Program-made: the position numbers and the translations under genes
Part shown: positions 19,709 through 32,006 of the stretch, piece after piece
Layout: each line of letters starts with the position of its first letter
Position numbering within the stretch: position 1 is the stretch's first letter
Notes under the pieces: model-generated
What the model saw: the letters and a program-made list of their open reading frames with translations, nothing else
Database searches by the model: none
Told to the model about the DNA's origin: nothing
Assembly (NCBI RefSeq): GCF_963678635.1
Contig: NC_087067.1
Coordinates: 10,897,716-10,961,715 of the forward strand
Direction: 5' to 3'
Source: Symsagittifera roscoffensis
Lineage: Eukaryota; Xenacoelomorpha; Acoela; Convolutidae
DNA: 64,000 nt

Positions 19709-20509
19709 TAAATGGCCGGAGGACAAGATGCAAAAAGAAATGAAATTAGAAGAATTTAGAAGTTTCAGAAATTCTAGACGACGAAAAAAGAGGAAACAAA
19801 GAAGTGACGAAAAGAAGAAGTTAAAACTCAGAATTGTTTTATGTGTGTCACAAAAACTCAAGTGAGAAACTAAGCAACCAAGTTGTAATTGGAAACTGAA
19901 AGAAAACATTTAGTTGAGTTTTGAGCATTAAAGAATTCGTTGCATTTATAAGTTTGTATTTTGATTTTAGTTAGTGGTTTTAGAGAGTAAAGAGTATATT
20001 TAAATATTCTAGCCTGCATGACTGTTTTTAATCAACTAGGACAACTGATCACTTTGTGGTGACATGAAAGGCTTGGGTAATTTCTTGACGAGAGAGATTG
20101 TTTCATAATTTCTTAATTTTAATATTCAGGACAATAACAATCAAGATTTTTGAAGGGAAGAAGCATAGTAGGATAATTTTAATTTGTTGGTTGGCAGGAC
20201 TGTCCTGCAAACTAACACCTTTTAAAACCTAGGAGAAAAAATTTTAAATCAGGGCGTTGACATTGGAAGTCAGAAAAAAAGTTTTATCTTAAATCATATC
20301 CTCGAAAGTGCAGATTAGTGAAAGAATTTGGAAGGCTATAGTAGTGTAGTATGATGCCATTTATATTCTGCAGTGAGTCGATATGATGTGGATAAGAGTA
20401 ATTTCGTGCATTTTGTAAATTCTGTTCGATAACAGTGTACCATTTTACGAACATTGCGAGATTCAATGGGGACATTGACCGGGCTGTCCGGGGAAAGAGT
20501 GACAACCGA
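19709..20509 (+). other. 3' non-coding region of copy A (possible LTR)
   Basis: This is homologous over most of its length to 53640-54250 (after copy B) and to 30340-30870 (detached copy). Landmarks are CAGCCTGCATGA-type sequence, CACTTTGTGGTGACAT, CATATCCTCGAAAGTGCAGATTA and ATGATGCCATTT. Conservation of non-coding sequence downstream of the last frame in three places fits a 3' UTR or LTR. I could not define its ends. Confidence 0.55.
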
Positions 20510-20820
20510 CCAGAATGAACGAAAATGAAGATTCGGCGATTTTGAATAGTTAGCAGCTAACCTTCCGAATTGACAGTTTTTAGAGATTAGTGACGTTATT
20601 GGGACGATTAACCAAACGGTGAAGGTCAAGAAATTCTGGTATTTTGAAACTTTAAAAATTCGAACTGAGAAGTCGCACTTCTGAGAAACGCAAAAAACCG
20701 CCATTTTGGAAAAAAAAAACCAGAAGAAAATCAGAACAACAATAGTTGCGATAGTGATAACTACGAGAATTGCGATAGAAAAACAACAACGAAAAGCAGA
20801 GTTAGCAGAGACCGCTCCGA
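20510..20820. repeat. U-like repeat block
   Basis: This matches 4905-5225: GACCAGAATGAACGAAAA, GATTCGGCGATTTTGAATAG, and CAACAACGAAAAGCAGAG. It ends where antisense RT sequence begins. The minus-strand open frame that spans it is a chance fusion of repeat and RT remnant. Confidence 0.6.
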
Positions 20821-22535
20821 AAAAACTTTTGCTGTCGTTTGTCCTTGTGTCTCGGTTGTTTAGGATAAAGTATTTTTTCGTGACTTTCGGATCATAGCAG
20901 TTGTACCCAATCTTGAACATTTCAATCATTGTTCCTCGTCTTATACAGTACGCAAGGGACTGTAGTCTTAAATCCTGTAACCCAATTACCAATCGTGTTG
21001 CCCGTCGTTGAACTTTTCCTACAGTGTTACATGTATCTTTAATCGCGGATGCCGTACTTGGTTACAAAACTCAAGTTGAGGTTAACTGAGACTCTTGTTT
21101 ATATTCAGAAAGACAGGTCTTGTCATTCTTACGAAAATCTTGTTGAAAATGGCAATTAATGAGCTGGCGTTTTTTACTTTTGCAAAATTAAGCGAATTAA
21201 AAGAAAATTTACTATCAATTATAAGTCCCAGATCTTTTACTTCCTCCTTCTTCTCCAATTGCTTCCCGTATAGCCAATAATTTCTTGCAGTATGATCAAT
21301 TTTCGCAGGCGAGATAGTCATTTGGACACACTTGTAGACGTTGAATTTTAATAGGCTGTAGTTTGACCCCTATTCGAGATTCTTAAGATCTTTTTGCAGA
21401 ATTTTGATGTCCATGTCGTTGTTTATCGGTCAATATAGTGTTGCATCATCTGCAATTAAAAATATCTTCGAATTAACTGAGGTTGGCATAGAAATTATGT
21501 ATATTAAAAACAAGTTCGGTCTAAGAACGGGTCCCCGGGGAATACCACTGTACACCGTTTTCCATTATGACTTTAAGTCGTTTATTACCACTATTTGTCG
21601 ATTTTTTGATAAAAAACCATGATCGAGTTACAGTTTCTGTGAAATTGTACAGCACTCTCAAGAGTTGCAGTTCGGACAATCTCCCGAATTGTTCATTCAC
21701 AAGGATTTCATTGTTGTTGAGATGTTTCATCATTTGAACTCTGATGATTTTTTGGAAGAGTTTGCAAGCCGTTGATGTCAGGCCTACGGAGAGATAGTAG
21801 TCCGTCAGTGATTTCTTGTCTTTTTTGAAGATGGATGCTGTGTGAGCTAATTTCCAATCTTCTGGTAATTTGCTCTCCTCCCAAGATTCGTTCAGCATTT
21901 TTGTCAGTATCTCGACGTAGAATTGTTTTAGTTCAAAAGTAGTTTGGGGTGGATTTCATTGAGTCAAACAGGTCCAGTTGTTCTTCGACAGTTTGTTCAG
22001 TAATTTCTAGATTGTCAATAGTTTCCGAAGCCATTTTCCACTCCACTTTTTCTGCAATTTTCCAATCACCGGGCGGTTCATGTGTAAAAATTGATGAAAA
22101 AAGGTTTGATAGGGTTTCAGCTTTTTCATCGTCGTTTGTTGTTCACAAGCCGTCTTCCGTTATTAGAGCGGGTATTACATTTTTCAGCACAGTTTTTTGT
22201 CGCACATAGCCTCAAAATTTTTTCGTTGTCGTCTTTAATTTTTTTGCTATTTCGTTCTCTTTATTTGATTGATATATTCTGATGCCTGCTTTTACAGCAT
22301 TTTTTTTTGCCTTCATCACAAATATCGTTGTCTTGTACCTGCAAAATTAGGCCTAAGCCTTTTTTTGGTTCTTATTGCTTTTTAGGAGAGTTAACGAGTG
22401 GTACCTCTTTGTATCCGTCTTTGAATTTCAATAAAGGTATTCATTTTCTGTTGAATTTGTTAGACTTTGTCGCAGGTTTATTCAAATTTTGCTTACGTCA
22501 AAATCACTTTTGGCAAAAATATATCGGATTTTGCT
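20821..22535 (-). pseudogene. Family-2 non-LTR RT, copy a
   Basis: On the minus strand this reads, from 22535 down: linker before the RT, RT fingers and palm (21521-21898: LPEDWKLAHTASIFKKDK, then LTSTACKLFQKII), the catalytic region with ADD in place of the usual YADD context near 21440-21470, the thumb (21082-21321: RNYWLYGKQLEKKEEVKDL) and the C-terminal segment to about 20840. Frameshifts and stops are numerous. It is homologous to copies b and c and to the insertion at 5824-6917. Confidence 0.75.
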
Positions 22536-23194
22536 ATTGATATTATATTCAGAAAGACAGGTTTTGTCATTCTTACAAAAATCTTCTTGAAAATGGCAAT
22601 TATTGAGCTGGCCTTTTTTACTTATGCAAATTAAGCGAATCAAAAGAAAATTTACTATCAAATATAACTCCCAGATCTCTTACTTCCTCCTTCATCTTCA
22701 ATTGCTTCCCATATAGCCAATAATTTCTTGCAGTATAATCAATTTTCGCATGGGAGACAGTCATTTGGACACCCTTGTCGACGTTTAATTTTAGTAGGCT
22801 GTTGTTTGACCACTCTTCGAGTTTCTTAAGATCTTTTTGCTGAGTTTTGATGTCCATGTCATTTTTATCTATCAATATAGTTTTGCATCATCTGCAATTA
22901 AATACATTTCCGACTTAACTGAGGTTGGCATAGAATATATGTATTTTAACAACAAGATCGGCCTAAGAACCGGTCCCTAGGGAATATCACTGTACACCGA
23001 TTTCCATTATGATTTTGTGTCATTTACTACCATTCTTTGTCGCTTTTTTGGAAGAAAACCCGTGATCCAGTTATACTTTCTGAGAAATTGTACAGCACTC
23101 TCGAGAGTTGCAGTTGGGACAATCTCCTGGGCAAAACCCGAATTGTTCATTCAGAAGAATTTCATTGTCAGTGACGAAATAATTTTTAAGTTTT
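22536..23194 (-). pseudogene. Family-2 non-LTR RT, copy b (fragment)
   Basis: This is a minus-strand fragment covering the RT catalytic region and thumb (22618-22875: LEEWSNNSLLKLNVDKG, then RNYWLYGKQLKMKEEVRDL) and upstream to about 23140. It ends abruptly within the thumb at its left side. The same stretch of RT is thus present in copies a, b and c, in the same orientation. Confidence 0.7.
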
Positions 23195-25329
23195 CGAATT
23201 AGGCATGCATGACACGTAACAATTTTATTTTTTGCGAACACTGCAACCGCGAAAATCAGACAGCTGATTTTTGCTGATATGATACAGACGTGCGACTAAC
23301 GAGAGAGACGACAAAATTATAGTCGAAGATATAAGGAAAGACCCTTCGGAGCAAAGACCCTCAGCTGAGCAATTCCCGAGAATCAGGGCTTACGGAAGGA
23401 TTTTACTACCCTTCTTGTTTTTCTAGAAGACATCTCTTTGACCGGATTAGATAATCCGGAAGGGTCATGGGCAAGACAGTTGACATTGATTTTAACAACT
23501 TTTAGCTTTCTGGATTGTCCTGAACTGAGTTTTAAGTTCAGTGCAGTTCAGTTCAGTTCAGTTCATTCCAATTATATAGGCAAATTTTCGCCCCTTTCGA
23601 TCAGCTCGTGCTGTATTCCTTTTCAATTCTTCGTCTAGAAGTTTTTGATTCCAGTTTTTCTCCACCGATTGTCCATTTTATTTTTGAAAACATTCGTTGC
23701 TTTAGAGTTTATGAATTCACTTAGCTGTGCGTTCAATTCTCTTGCTGCTCGAATTGTAAACTTATGTTTCGGTAATTCTAGACAGGCCCTCTTCGAAAAT
23801 ATTTTTTGCTATTGTTTGTCCGTGTGTCTCGGTTATTTGGGATAAAGTATTTTTTCGTGACTTTCGGATCATAGCAGTCGTACCCAATCTTGAACATTTC
23901 AATCATTGTTCCTCGTCCTCTACAGTACGCAAGGGACGGTAGTCTTAAATCCTATAATCCAATTACCATTCGTGTTGCTCGTCGTTGAGCATTTTCTATC
24001 AGTGTTACATATATGTTTAATCGCGGATGCCGTACTTGGTTACAAAACTCAAGTTGAGGTTAACTGAGACTCTTGTTTATGTTCAGAAAGACAGGTCTTG
24101 TCATTCTTACAAATTTTTTTTTGAAAATGGCAATTAATGAGCTGGCGTTTTTTACTTTTGCAAAATTAAGCGAATCAAAAGAAAATTTGCTATCAATTAT
24201 AACTCCCAGATCTTTTACTTCCTCCTTCTTCTCTAATTGCTTCCCGTATAGCCAATAATTTCTTGCAGTATGATCAATTGTCGCATGCGAGATAGTCATT
24301 TGGACACACTTGTCGACGTTGAATTTTAGTTGGCTGTTGTTTGACCACTCTTCAAGATTCTTAAGATCTTTTTGCAGAGTTTTGATGTCCAGGTCCTTGT
24401 TTAACTGTCATTATAGTGTTGCATCATCTGCAATTAAAAACGTGTTCGATTAACTGAGGTTGGCATAGACTTTATGTATATTAAAAACAAGATCGGTCTA
24501 AGTTAGGATCTCTGGGGAATACCACTGTACACCGTTTTCCCTTAAGGTTTTGTGTCGTTTGTTACCACTCTTTGTCGCTTTTTTGAAAGAAAACCCATGA
24601 TCCAGTTATTGTTTCTGTGAAATCGGACAGCACTCTCAAGAATTGCAGTTAGGACAACCTCCCGAATTGTTCATTCACAAGGATTTCATTGTTGTTGAGA
24701 TGTTTCATCATTTGAACTCTGATGATTTTTTGGAAGAGTTTGCAAGCCGTTGATGTCAGGCCTACGGAGCGATAGTAGTCCGTCAGTGATTTCTTGTCTT
24801 TTTTGAAGATGGATGCTGTGTGAGCTAATTTCCAATCTTCTTTATTCAGTAGTTATTCTTTATTCTTTCCAATTTTATTCAGTAGTTTCTAGACTGTCAA
24901 TAATTTCCGAAGCGATATCTTTCTCTGCAATTTTTCACTCACCGAGAGGTTCATGTGTAAAAACTGATAAAAAAGTTTGATAGGATTTCAGCTTTTCTAT
25001 CGTCGTTTGTTGTTCATGAGCCGTCTTCCGATATTAGAGCGGGTATTGCATTTTATAGTACAGTTTTTGGTCGCACAAGCTTCAAAATTTTCTTCACTTT
25101 TTTTTCTGTTTCTGCGTAAGCCTTCTTTTGGCGTAAGCCTTATTTTGATTCTAATTGCTTTTTTAGTAGATTTTACGAGTGGATCAACTTTGTATCAGTC
25201 TTTGAATTTCAATAAAGGTACTTATTTTCTGTTAAATTTGTTAGACTTTGTCGCAAGTTTCTTCATATTTTGCTTAGGTCATTTTTCTATTGACATTGAC
25301 CCGGTTTACGGGTAGTTCTGCTCCAATGA

Positions 25330-25900
25330 AAACATGGTCACTGTGACCCAAAAGTGGTTTAAACAACAATTTTTTATCACTGACCCGATATCAGTTTGTA
25401 TAATGTCAAGAAAGAAGTTTTGTTTCCAGCAGTAATGCGAGTTGATCCCGTTATATGCTGAATTAGGAAAGCATCTCGCATGGTTTCCAAGATTCTAATT
25501 TCTTTGTTGTCGTCTTCTTTACTTGTGCTCATGTCTTCCAAGTTTATCAATGGTAGATTTATACCTCCAATCATTACAGTGAAGTTCTTGGCATCTTTTC
25601 GTATATGTCCAAAATTAATCGATTCAACAAATTATTATTCAGTTCTGTCGAGTTTAGGCTCCGATTGAAGATGGCCAGACAGGGGACAGATCAATTTTTT
25701 TTCTATGGAACTTTTGCTTATAATAATTTCTTGGTATTCTTTCATTTTTTGTCTGATCGAGGAGTTATTGTTTCATTGAAATAGATTAAAATTCCGCGTG
25801 CGTGTTTTTTTGGGCTCATATTGATTGACCCAATATTGTAATTTTTAAATTTCTGCCAAGCAGGTTTTATTTTTTTTGGCTCCGCTTTTACCAGCGCGAT
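25330..25900 (-). pseudogene. Family-2 APE endonuclease remnant
   Basis: Minus-strand segment with the endonuclease landmarks GGINLPLINLED (Asp-loop region, mutated) at about 25540, LETMRDAFLIQHITGSTR and, near 25350, a GHSDHVF match to the terminal Ser-Asp-His motif. Stops and frameshifts break it. Confidence 0.7.
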
Positions 25901-25964
25901 TATATCTGGTGGGTTGTTTTTTTCTTCAATTAATTTTATCAGTTCCTGATGTTTCGCTTGTTTT

Positions 25965-26835
25965 AAGGTGTCAATGTTCGTTTACCAGAATGTCAGTTTT
26001 CCTGACTTTCCGTTTTTTTTCTTGACTTTTATTATCTGCATCCCTCAAACCAGATGCATCAAGTGCCCTTTTTCCTGAATTTTTTTTTTTCAGACTTTGT
26101 TCAGGGCTGATCCTGAGACTTCTGATTTTAGTGGCTGCATCTTTCATTTTTGGCAAATTTCGATTTAGTTTGACAACATCGTGTTTGTTGTTGAAGGAAA
26201 CCAGTAGTAGTCTGTTGGTAGTTTCGTCAGTTTTCCTTCCGAGTCATACAGTTTTTACAACTCGCTTTTCTGCCATGTCAATACTTGATAGAAGGTTCTT
26301 AACTTACTGTTCGTCCTTGTTCTTTTTCGCTTCGACATCGGTTGACATACTTTCATTTGCTCAGTGAATGATAAAAATTTTCTTTCTCCGTTTCTCTTCG
26401 GCTTCTGCTCTCTTCTGCTCCTCTGTTGCTTCAATTACGATTTCTTTTATACGCTTGACTTTCCCATTTGTTACTTTCTTCCAAGCTCCTGTATTTTCGT
26501 CAACTTTTCTGTGAGATGGTCCAGTAATGAACCTACACATTTCCGTTATCATTGTGTTCAGTTTTTCCTTAATTTTGTCGAGATCTTCTCTTAATCTCTT
26601 GTTAGGAGTGTTGTTTGCAGACTCTTGATCTTCATTAATCAGTTCTTTGACAACTTTACTATAATCGGTGCAGCATCAAATTTTAGCTGGTTGGCACATG
26701 TATTGGTAAGCTGCATCAGGCATCCTGAGGCATTTTGCACAGAAATTATCACGACAGGGGTCACAATTCATCACTTTCTCGCTTGCGTTTCTGTAGATAA
26801 CCTTGCACAGATTACCTTCTCAAGGTTCAACGGGC
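25965..26835 (-). pseudogene. Family-2 ORF1 remnant with Cys-rich finger
   Basis: On the minus strand near 26770-26690 the sequence encodes CDPCRDNFCAKC, a PHD-like Cys pattern close to that of the ORF1 at 377. A charged coiled-coil-like region follows (26361-26552: KRAEAEEKRRKKIF; 25971-26156: KSQEKKRKVRKTD). Frame breaks are present between these pieces. Confidence 0.6.
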
Positions 26836-27440
26836 CGCTCACAGATGCCGTGCCATTACGGCGAAAGGGTTTAGTGGGCATTATAGTACTAACTTCGCCG
26901 CTTCAAGATAATAAAATCTCAGAAGCTACAAAAGCTAAATAAATGCACTATTAATAGTTTTCGTGCCTCTTCGAAAAGAAATCGCTTCGCCCCTTCAAAA
27001 TAACCAGACTTCAGAAGCTACACAAGCAAGTATTTTTGAAGAAACAACTATGTAATTCTTTCCTACAACTTCATTCGCCGCTCCAAGATAATCTAAGCCT
27101 CAGGAGCTACAAAATCAAGTTAAGGAAACGAGGTTTCATTTATTGAACTGATCTAAGCTTTCTTGATGTCCTCTTCAAATTTTGTTTCTTGTCTACTTCT
27201 TCTCTTCCGTTTCTTGATTTCCTCTTCACTCCACGTGTCCTCATTTTTGAGCGTTTCTTCAAAACGAGACTGTGAAGTAGGTTTTTGTTTCGTACAACTG
27301 TCTGCAAGAGTTGCAGTTTGAGGACAGATGAGGGATGTACCTCCTGCATCTCGTTAAGGACTAGACCACCTTTGTTCTCAGGTTTTGATATGAGGTGTTT
27401 TCGCACGTTAATTATCGTTAGAGTTTTCCTACTCAATTCT

Positions 27441-27900
27441 AGTGGGCTTTTGAAGATCCCGGGGGTTCCTCTTCAACGTATGTGCAAAATTGCTCGTATT
27501 CGAGACTTGAAGTGCTTGACGACTCTAAGCAGACGTCTGATTGAGCACGCTCTGTCTTTGTTGCTCCGATGGGGATTGAAAGTGTTGTTTGTCACGTCGT
27601 GCCAGATGGCAAGATCTCTCTTTTTTGCGGGTTTTCTCGGGTTAGGAGTCGTTGTAAAATTTTCAGTCAATTTTTATCATTGGGATTGAAGCCGAGGCCG
27701 GGACAGTAAACGATCTTCCTTGTAGTCGCTTTTGAAGGTGATGAGTGGCAACTCTTATAGGTTGGTCCAGTGATGAAGCTCCAATGATATACACCATAGA
27801 TATTGTAGGTAATCTTCACCCGCCAAAAACTAGAAACTGCCGGGACTTTTATTGTGGGCTTTTTTGTTGTATCGTGGACAACTTATGACTACCGAATTAA
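27441..27900. other. Unassigned region right of family-2 copy c
   Basis: Two short minus-strand frames (27140-27436 and 27473-27670) are basic and could belong to the 5' part of family 2, but no motif supports this. I see nothing else in this stretch. Confidence 0.3.
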
Positions 27901-29259
27901 ATCAAATGTTCATGCTCTAGCTCAAATCATCTGAAAACACACGGTTTGAACAAAGGAAAATGACTTCTATTTAAAAATTTATTAGAACAATAAGGCTAAA
28001 CAAGTTTATCACAACAATTTAATAGCATCTAATTCTTTTTTTTCAGAGTATGAGAAGCTAGGAGTTGAGGGAAAAGATTGATCCATTCCCTATGGATATG
28101 ATGATTTTTATCAACTGAACAAAATCAATAGTAAAATGATAAAAACGTAGTAGCCCTGTTGTTGCGATTGCCATCGTGGTCTGGGTATACTGACACCCAG
28201 CCATGTGCTCACTCTTTATGACCTTCGATCAGAATAACCTGAAATGCAAGCCAGAAAAAAAACGAAAATTTACCACGAACAGTTCAACGGGAGGATTTGA
28301 CGTTTTAAACGATTAGTGGTGTTAAATGTCCACTTGAACGAATTGCGAGAGGTCGGCTTTGACTGACAAACTGGAAGTTAAAAAAATTCGTTCGTTTGTA
28401 AAGACACGTGACAATTTTAATTTTTGCAAATACTGAAAAAAACCGCAAAAATCCGAAGAACGAGTTTCGCTGATAAAACAGAGACGTGCAATTACGAAAG
28501 AGACGACCAAAATTATCAATTCTAGTCGAAGAGAGTAGGGGAAGAGCATTCCCATTTGTAACGATTGTGCAGCTACACTCGTTACGGATTGGATCCCAAA
28601 AGTTCGGAGGGGTATTGGTAGGATTTTGCTACCCTTCCTGATCTAAAACAAGACAGCTCTTCGACCGGATTCAGGAATCCGGAAGGGTTTTGGAAAGGGA
28701 CTTGAAATTCATTTTGAACAAATTTTATCTTCCGGAAATGTCTTGAATTGAATTAAACATTATAAAATTCGTTTTCAGATAAGGAGAAGCTAGGAGTTGA
28801 GGGAAAATGTTGATCCATCTCCGATGGATATGATGATTTTTATCTACTGAACAAACAATAGTAATATGATAATGAGTAATAGCTCTGTTTTTAGGACTGA
28901 CCTCGTGGACTGGGGATACTCAGACTCAGCCATGAGTTCACTCTTAATGACTTTCGACCAGAATGACCTGAAAAGCATGCCAGAAAAAAACGAAACTTTA
29001 TCGAGAACAATTCAGTGGGAGGATTTGATGTTTTAAACGATTCGTGGTGTTAATCACTATTTTTGCAAGTAACTAAGTATTTTTTGCGCAATCTGGCCGA
29101 TAGCCTTAAGTAGTAATGATTTGTCGACCCAAGGTTAATGGACCACACATTGAACTGGCTTTGGTAGAGACGGTTAAAAGCAAGTCAAGCTGAGCTTAGA
29201 CGCTAGCCCGTCCTTTCATAACTTAGCTTTTTTTCCGTGGGTATGTACTTCTGTGCGAT
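27901..29259. repeat. Two module U copies in tandem
   Basis: U cores lie at about 28055-28220 and 28785-28950, each followed by a GACCAGAATGACCTGAAA-type stretch. The imperfect palindrome GTAACGATTGT...ACACTCGTTAC lies at 28558-28585, and CCGGAAGGGT-type motifs near 28600 and 28680. No gene is seen. Confidence 0.65.
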
Positions 29260-30339
29260 TGTTACATATATGTTTTTATGGCGCTACTGGTTGTTATTTT
29301 TTAACATCATGATCGGCAGACCCGTTCACGAGCACTCCGCGCAGAGCGGATGCTCATAACAGGGCCCTAACCACCGGGGCGGAAGTGTAGTTCGGAACGC
29401 GGAAGCCTTCCGGATTCCCGTGAGTAGTTTTTTAACCTAGTTTAGACCGAAAATTCACGTACCAGGAAGTGTGGGGGGATTGGCCGTCATGTCGTTCCCT
29501 GAGCGGTTTTTGACCAAAAACACTTAAAAATATACAAGAAATCAAACAAAAAGTAGTATAATAACAAACAAAAAGCCATGAAATAAATAAAAAAAATTAA
29601 CCAAAAAAATCAAAAGAGTTGAAAATAAAAAACCTGTAGAAATCATCCCCCAGACAAGATGTAATCTGACCCTCCCAATTTTTTTGATCAGAGACATTGT
29701 TTTCACAAGCATTTATATGAAACAGGATCGTTACGATCAAATTGGAGGCCTGTTTCTGTTGTCTTTACTTTAGGGTTGTTTGAGTATTTAAGCATGTTAA
29801 TGCTAATTTGTGCTCAACCCGGGATGGTTATTAGAGCGGAAGACAGAGCCGGCACGCATTGAAAGGAGCAGCAGGAAGAGTCTCAAGGACAACGAGTATC
29901 GACTATTGGGTATCATTAACAAGTTTTGTATCCCTTTTGGTGCAGAAAGTTCGATATCAATCTGTTGGGGGGCTCGTTAGTGACTGCACTGTAGTGACCC
30001 TCCACAGAGTTGCGAGTTTCCGATTTAGGCACCTTAATTCGGATATTGAGCGGAGGCGAAAAATACTGTTAGTACTACTTTTTATTTTACTCTTATTATT
30101 TTTCCTACACCGCTTTTCAGTCAAATAGACCGTAAACAGACCGATTTTTAGGGTCAAAATTGTGATATTTTGAACCACCCATAAAAAGTGATTTTGAGGT
30201 ATCGATTCTTTTTGAAACGAAAAAAAGGTTGAATTGATGAGTTACATCGTATTTTGACAAGAATAACTGAACCAACCCTTGAATTTAGATGGGACGTGGT
30301 TTTATTTTTTCGAGTTTAAAAACTGTTGCATTTTTTGAA
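29260..30339. repeat. Module H copy 2 and module G copy 2
   Basis: H occupies about 29260-29660 with its hairpin at 29330-29355, and G about 29690-30260, in the same order as at 6938-8000. Short open frames within G are repeat sequence. No gene is seen. Confidence 0.65.
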
Positions 30340-31976
30340 ATTTTTTATTGTGATTTTAGTAAATGTTATTAGAGACATTTAATATTTAATAAGAGAGGCT
30401 TGAGTAAAAAAAATATTCCAGCTTGCATGATACTTTTTAAGCAAGTAAGATGACTGTTCAACTTGTGGTGACATGAAAGACTTGAGTAACCTCTTGAAGA
30501 GGGAGATTATTTCGATGTTCCTTCTTACCATCGAGTTTCTTAATTTTCATATTCAGGACCAATAACAACTAAATTTTGAAGGGAGGAGGCATGGTAGAAT
30601 AATTTTAGTTTGTTGAACGGCAGGGCTGTCTTGCGTTCCAGCACTTTTTAAACATAGGAGAACAAGGTTTAAATCAAGATAATGGCACCAAAAGTCAGAA
30701 AAGATATTTCATCTCCAGTCATATCCTCAGACTCCAGATTAACGAAAAATGTTAGAAGTCTATAGCGGTGTAGCATGATGCCATTTTTAGCATGTAGTGA
30801 GTCGATATGATGCAGATAAAATTTCTTTACTTGCAATTTGTAAAATTAGTTCGATGACACTGTGTGACATTCGACCAGAATGGTCAAAATACAATTTCGC
30901 ATTCGAAATTTTATGGGAACATCTAACCGATAAAATTGATGGTTTTTATGAATTAGTGACGTTAACTGAACAATCAGACAAATCGTGAAGGGTTAGTTTT
31001 GACTGACATGCTAATTTTTAAAATTTCGATTTGGACGTGAACGACACAAAACCTTTTATTATTTTGCACACACTGAAACTACGCAATCAGAAGGAGAGAA
31101 TTCTCAGTGACAACAACAATGGAAAAACGACAGAAGGTTGAGCCTGTGGTTAGAAATTGTCAGAAACGATTCTGAGTTGTAACGATTGTGCCGCTACAAT
31201 TTTTACAGAGCAGTTCACAAGAACCAGGAAGTGTGTTGGGAGACGTGTCCAGCCTTCCGAGAAATAAGAGCGTTAGTTCTCCGGATTCCAGAATTTGGAA
31301 AGGTCTCAGGAGAGAACTGTAACTCATTGTTTTAACAACTTTTAGCTTCTCGGAATGTCTTGAGTTGAATTTAATTCATTCCAATTTCGTTTTCAGTTCA
31401 TGAGAAGCTAGGAGTTGGGGGAAAGGGTTGATCCATCTTCAATGGAGATGATGATTTTTATCTACCGAACAAAAAAATCGTAATATAGTGAATAAGTAGT
31501 AGCGCTGTTTTTAGGAAAGACCTCGTGGTCTGGGGATACTGACACCCAGCCATGAGCTCTCTATTCTCGCATATAATTGAGTTAATTAGAGCGTTCTAAT
31601 CGAAGCCGGAAACAATAACGTTTTTTTTTGTCGACCCGATGTTAGAACGACCACCAAAAGAAGTGGCTTAGGCAGAGACGGTGAAAAGCGTGTAGAGCTG
31701 TGTTTAGACGCTATCCAGTCGTTTTAGAACCTAGCTTTATTTTCCGTCGATATGTACTTTCGGGCGAATGTTACATAGATGTTTTTATGGTGCTCCTGGA
31801 TGTTATTCTTTTTAACATCATGACCGACACAACCGTTAACGAGCACTCCGCGCCGAGCGGATGCTCATAACATGGCCCTAACCACCGGGGCGGAAGGGTA
31901 GTTCGGATCGCGGAAGCATTCCGGATTCCCGTGAATAGTTTTTTAACCTAGTTAAGACCGAAAATTCTCGTACCAG
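30340..31976. repeat. Detached element 3' region, then U and H copies 3
   Basis: From 30340 to 30870 the sequence matches the non-coding DNA after copies A and B. From 30870 to 31560 it matches 54250-54900, including the palindrome at 31179-31206 and the U core at about 31400-31560. H follows to 31976 with its hairpin at 31841-31866, then is cut off; a short piece of G (CCGGTTTTTAGGGTCAAAAT) leads straight into coding sequence at about 32007. Confidence 0.65.
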
Positions 31977-32006
31977 AAAATAGACCGGTTTTTAGGGTCA
32001 AAATAG

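Larger units (their letters stand above)
23195..27440 (-). mobile_element. Family-2 non-LTR retrotransposon, copy c, most complete
   Basis: Reading leftwards, this copy has an ORF1 finger region near 26830-26690, an ORF1 charged region to about 25970, an APE-type endonuclease at 25900-25330, the RT region at 25300-24060, the C-terminal segment to 23640, and a 3' UTR ending near 23195 with the sequence shared by 5824-6060. It is heavily mutated. The order of domains is the same as in the element at 1-4235, but the proteins are diverged, so it is a second family of the CR1/Jockey group. Confidence 0.7.

Noticed and set aside
20336-20992. 218-residue minus-strand frame with a hydrophobic, membrane-like stretch (also at 4869-5432)
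   Set aside because: It crosses the junction of a repeat block and an RT remnant. The hydrophobic stretch is simply the complement of the repeat and has no independent support.
27140-27690. Host gene fragment on the minus strand
   Set aside because: The frames are short and basic with no motif, no intron signals and no homology I can recognise; they more likely belong to the 5' region of family 2.
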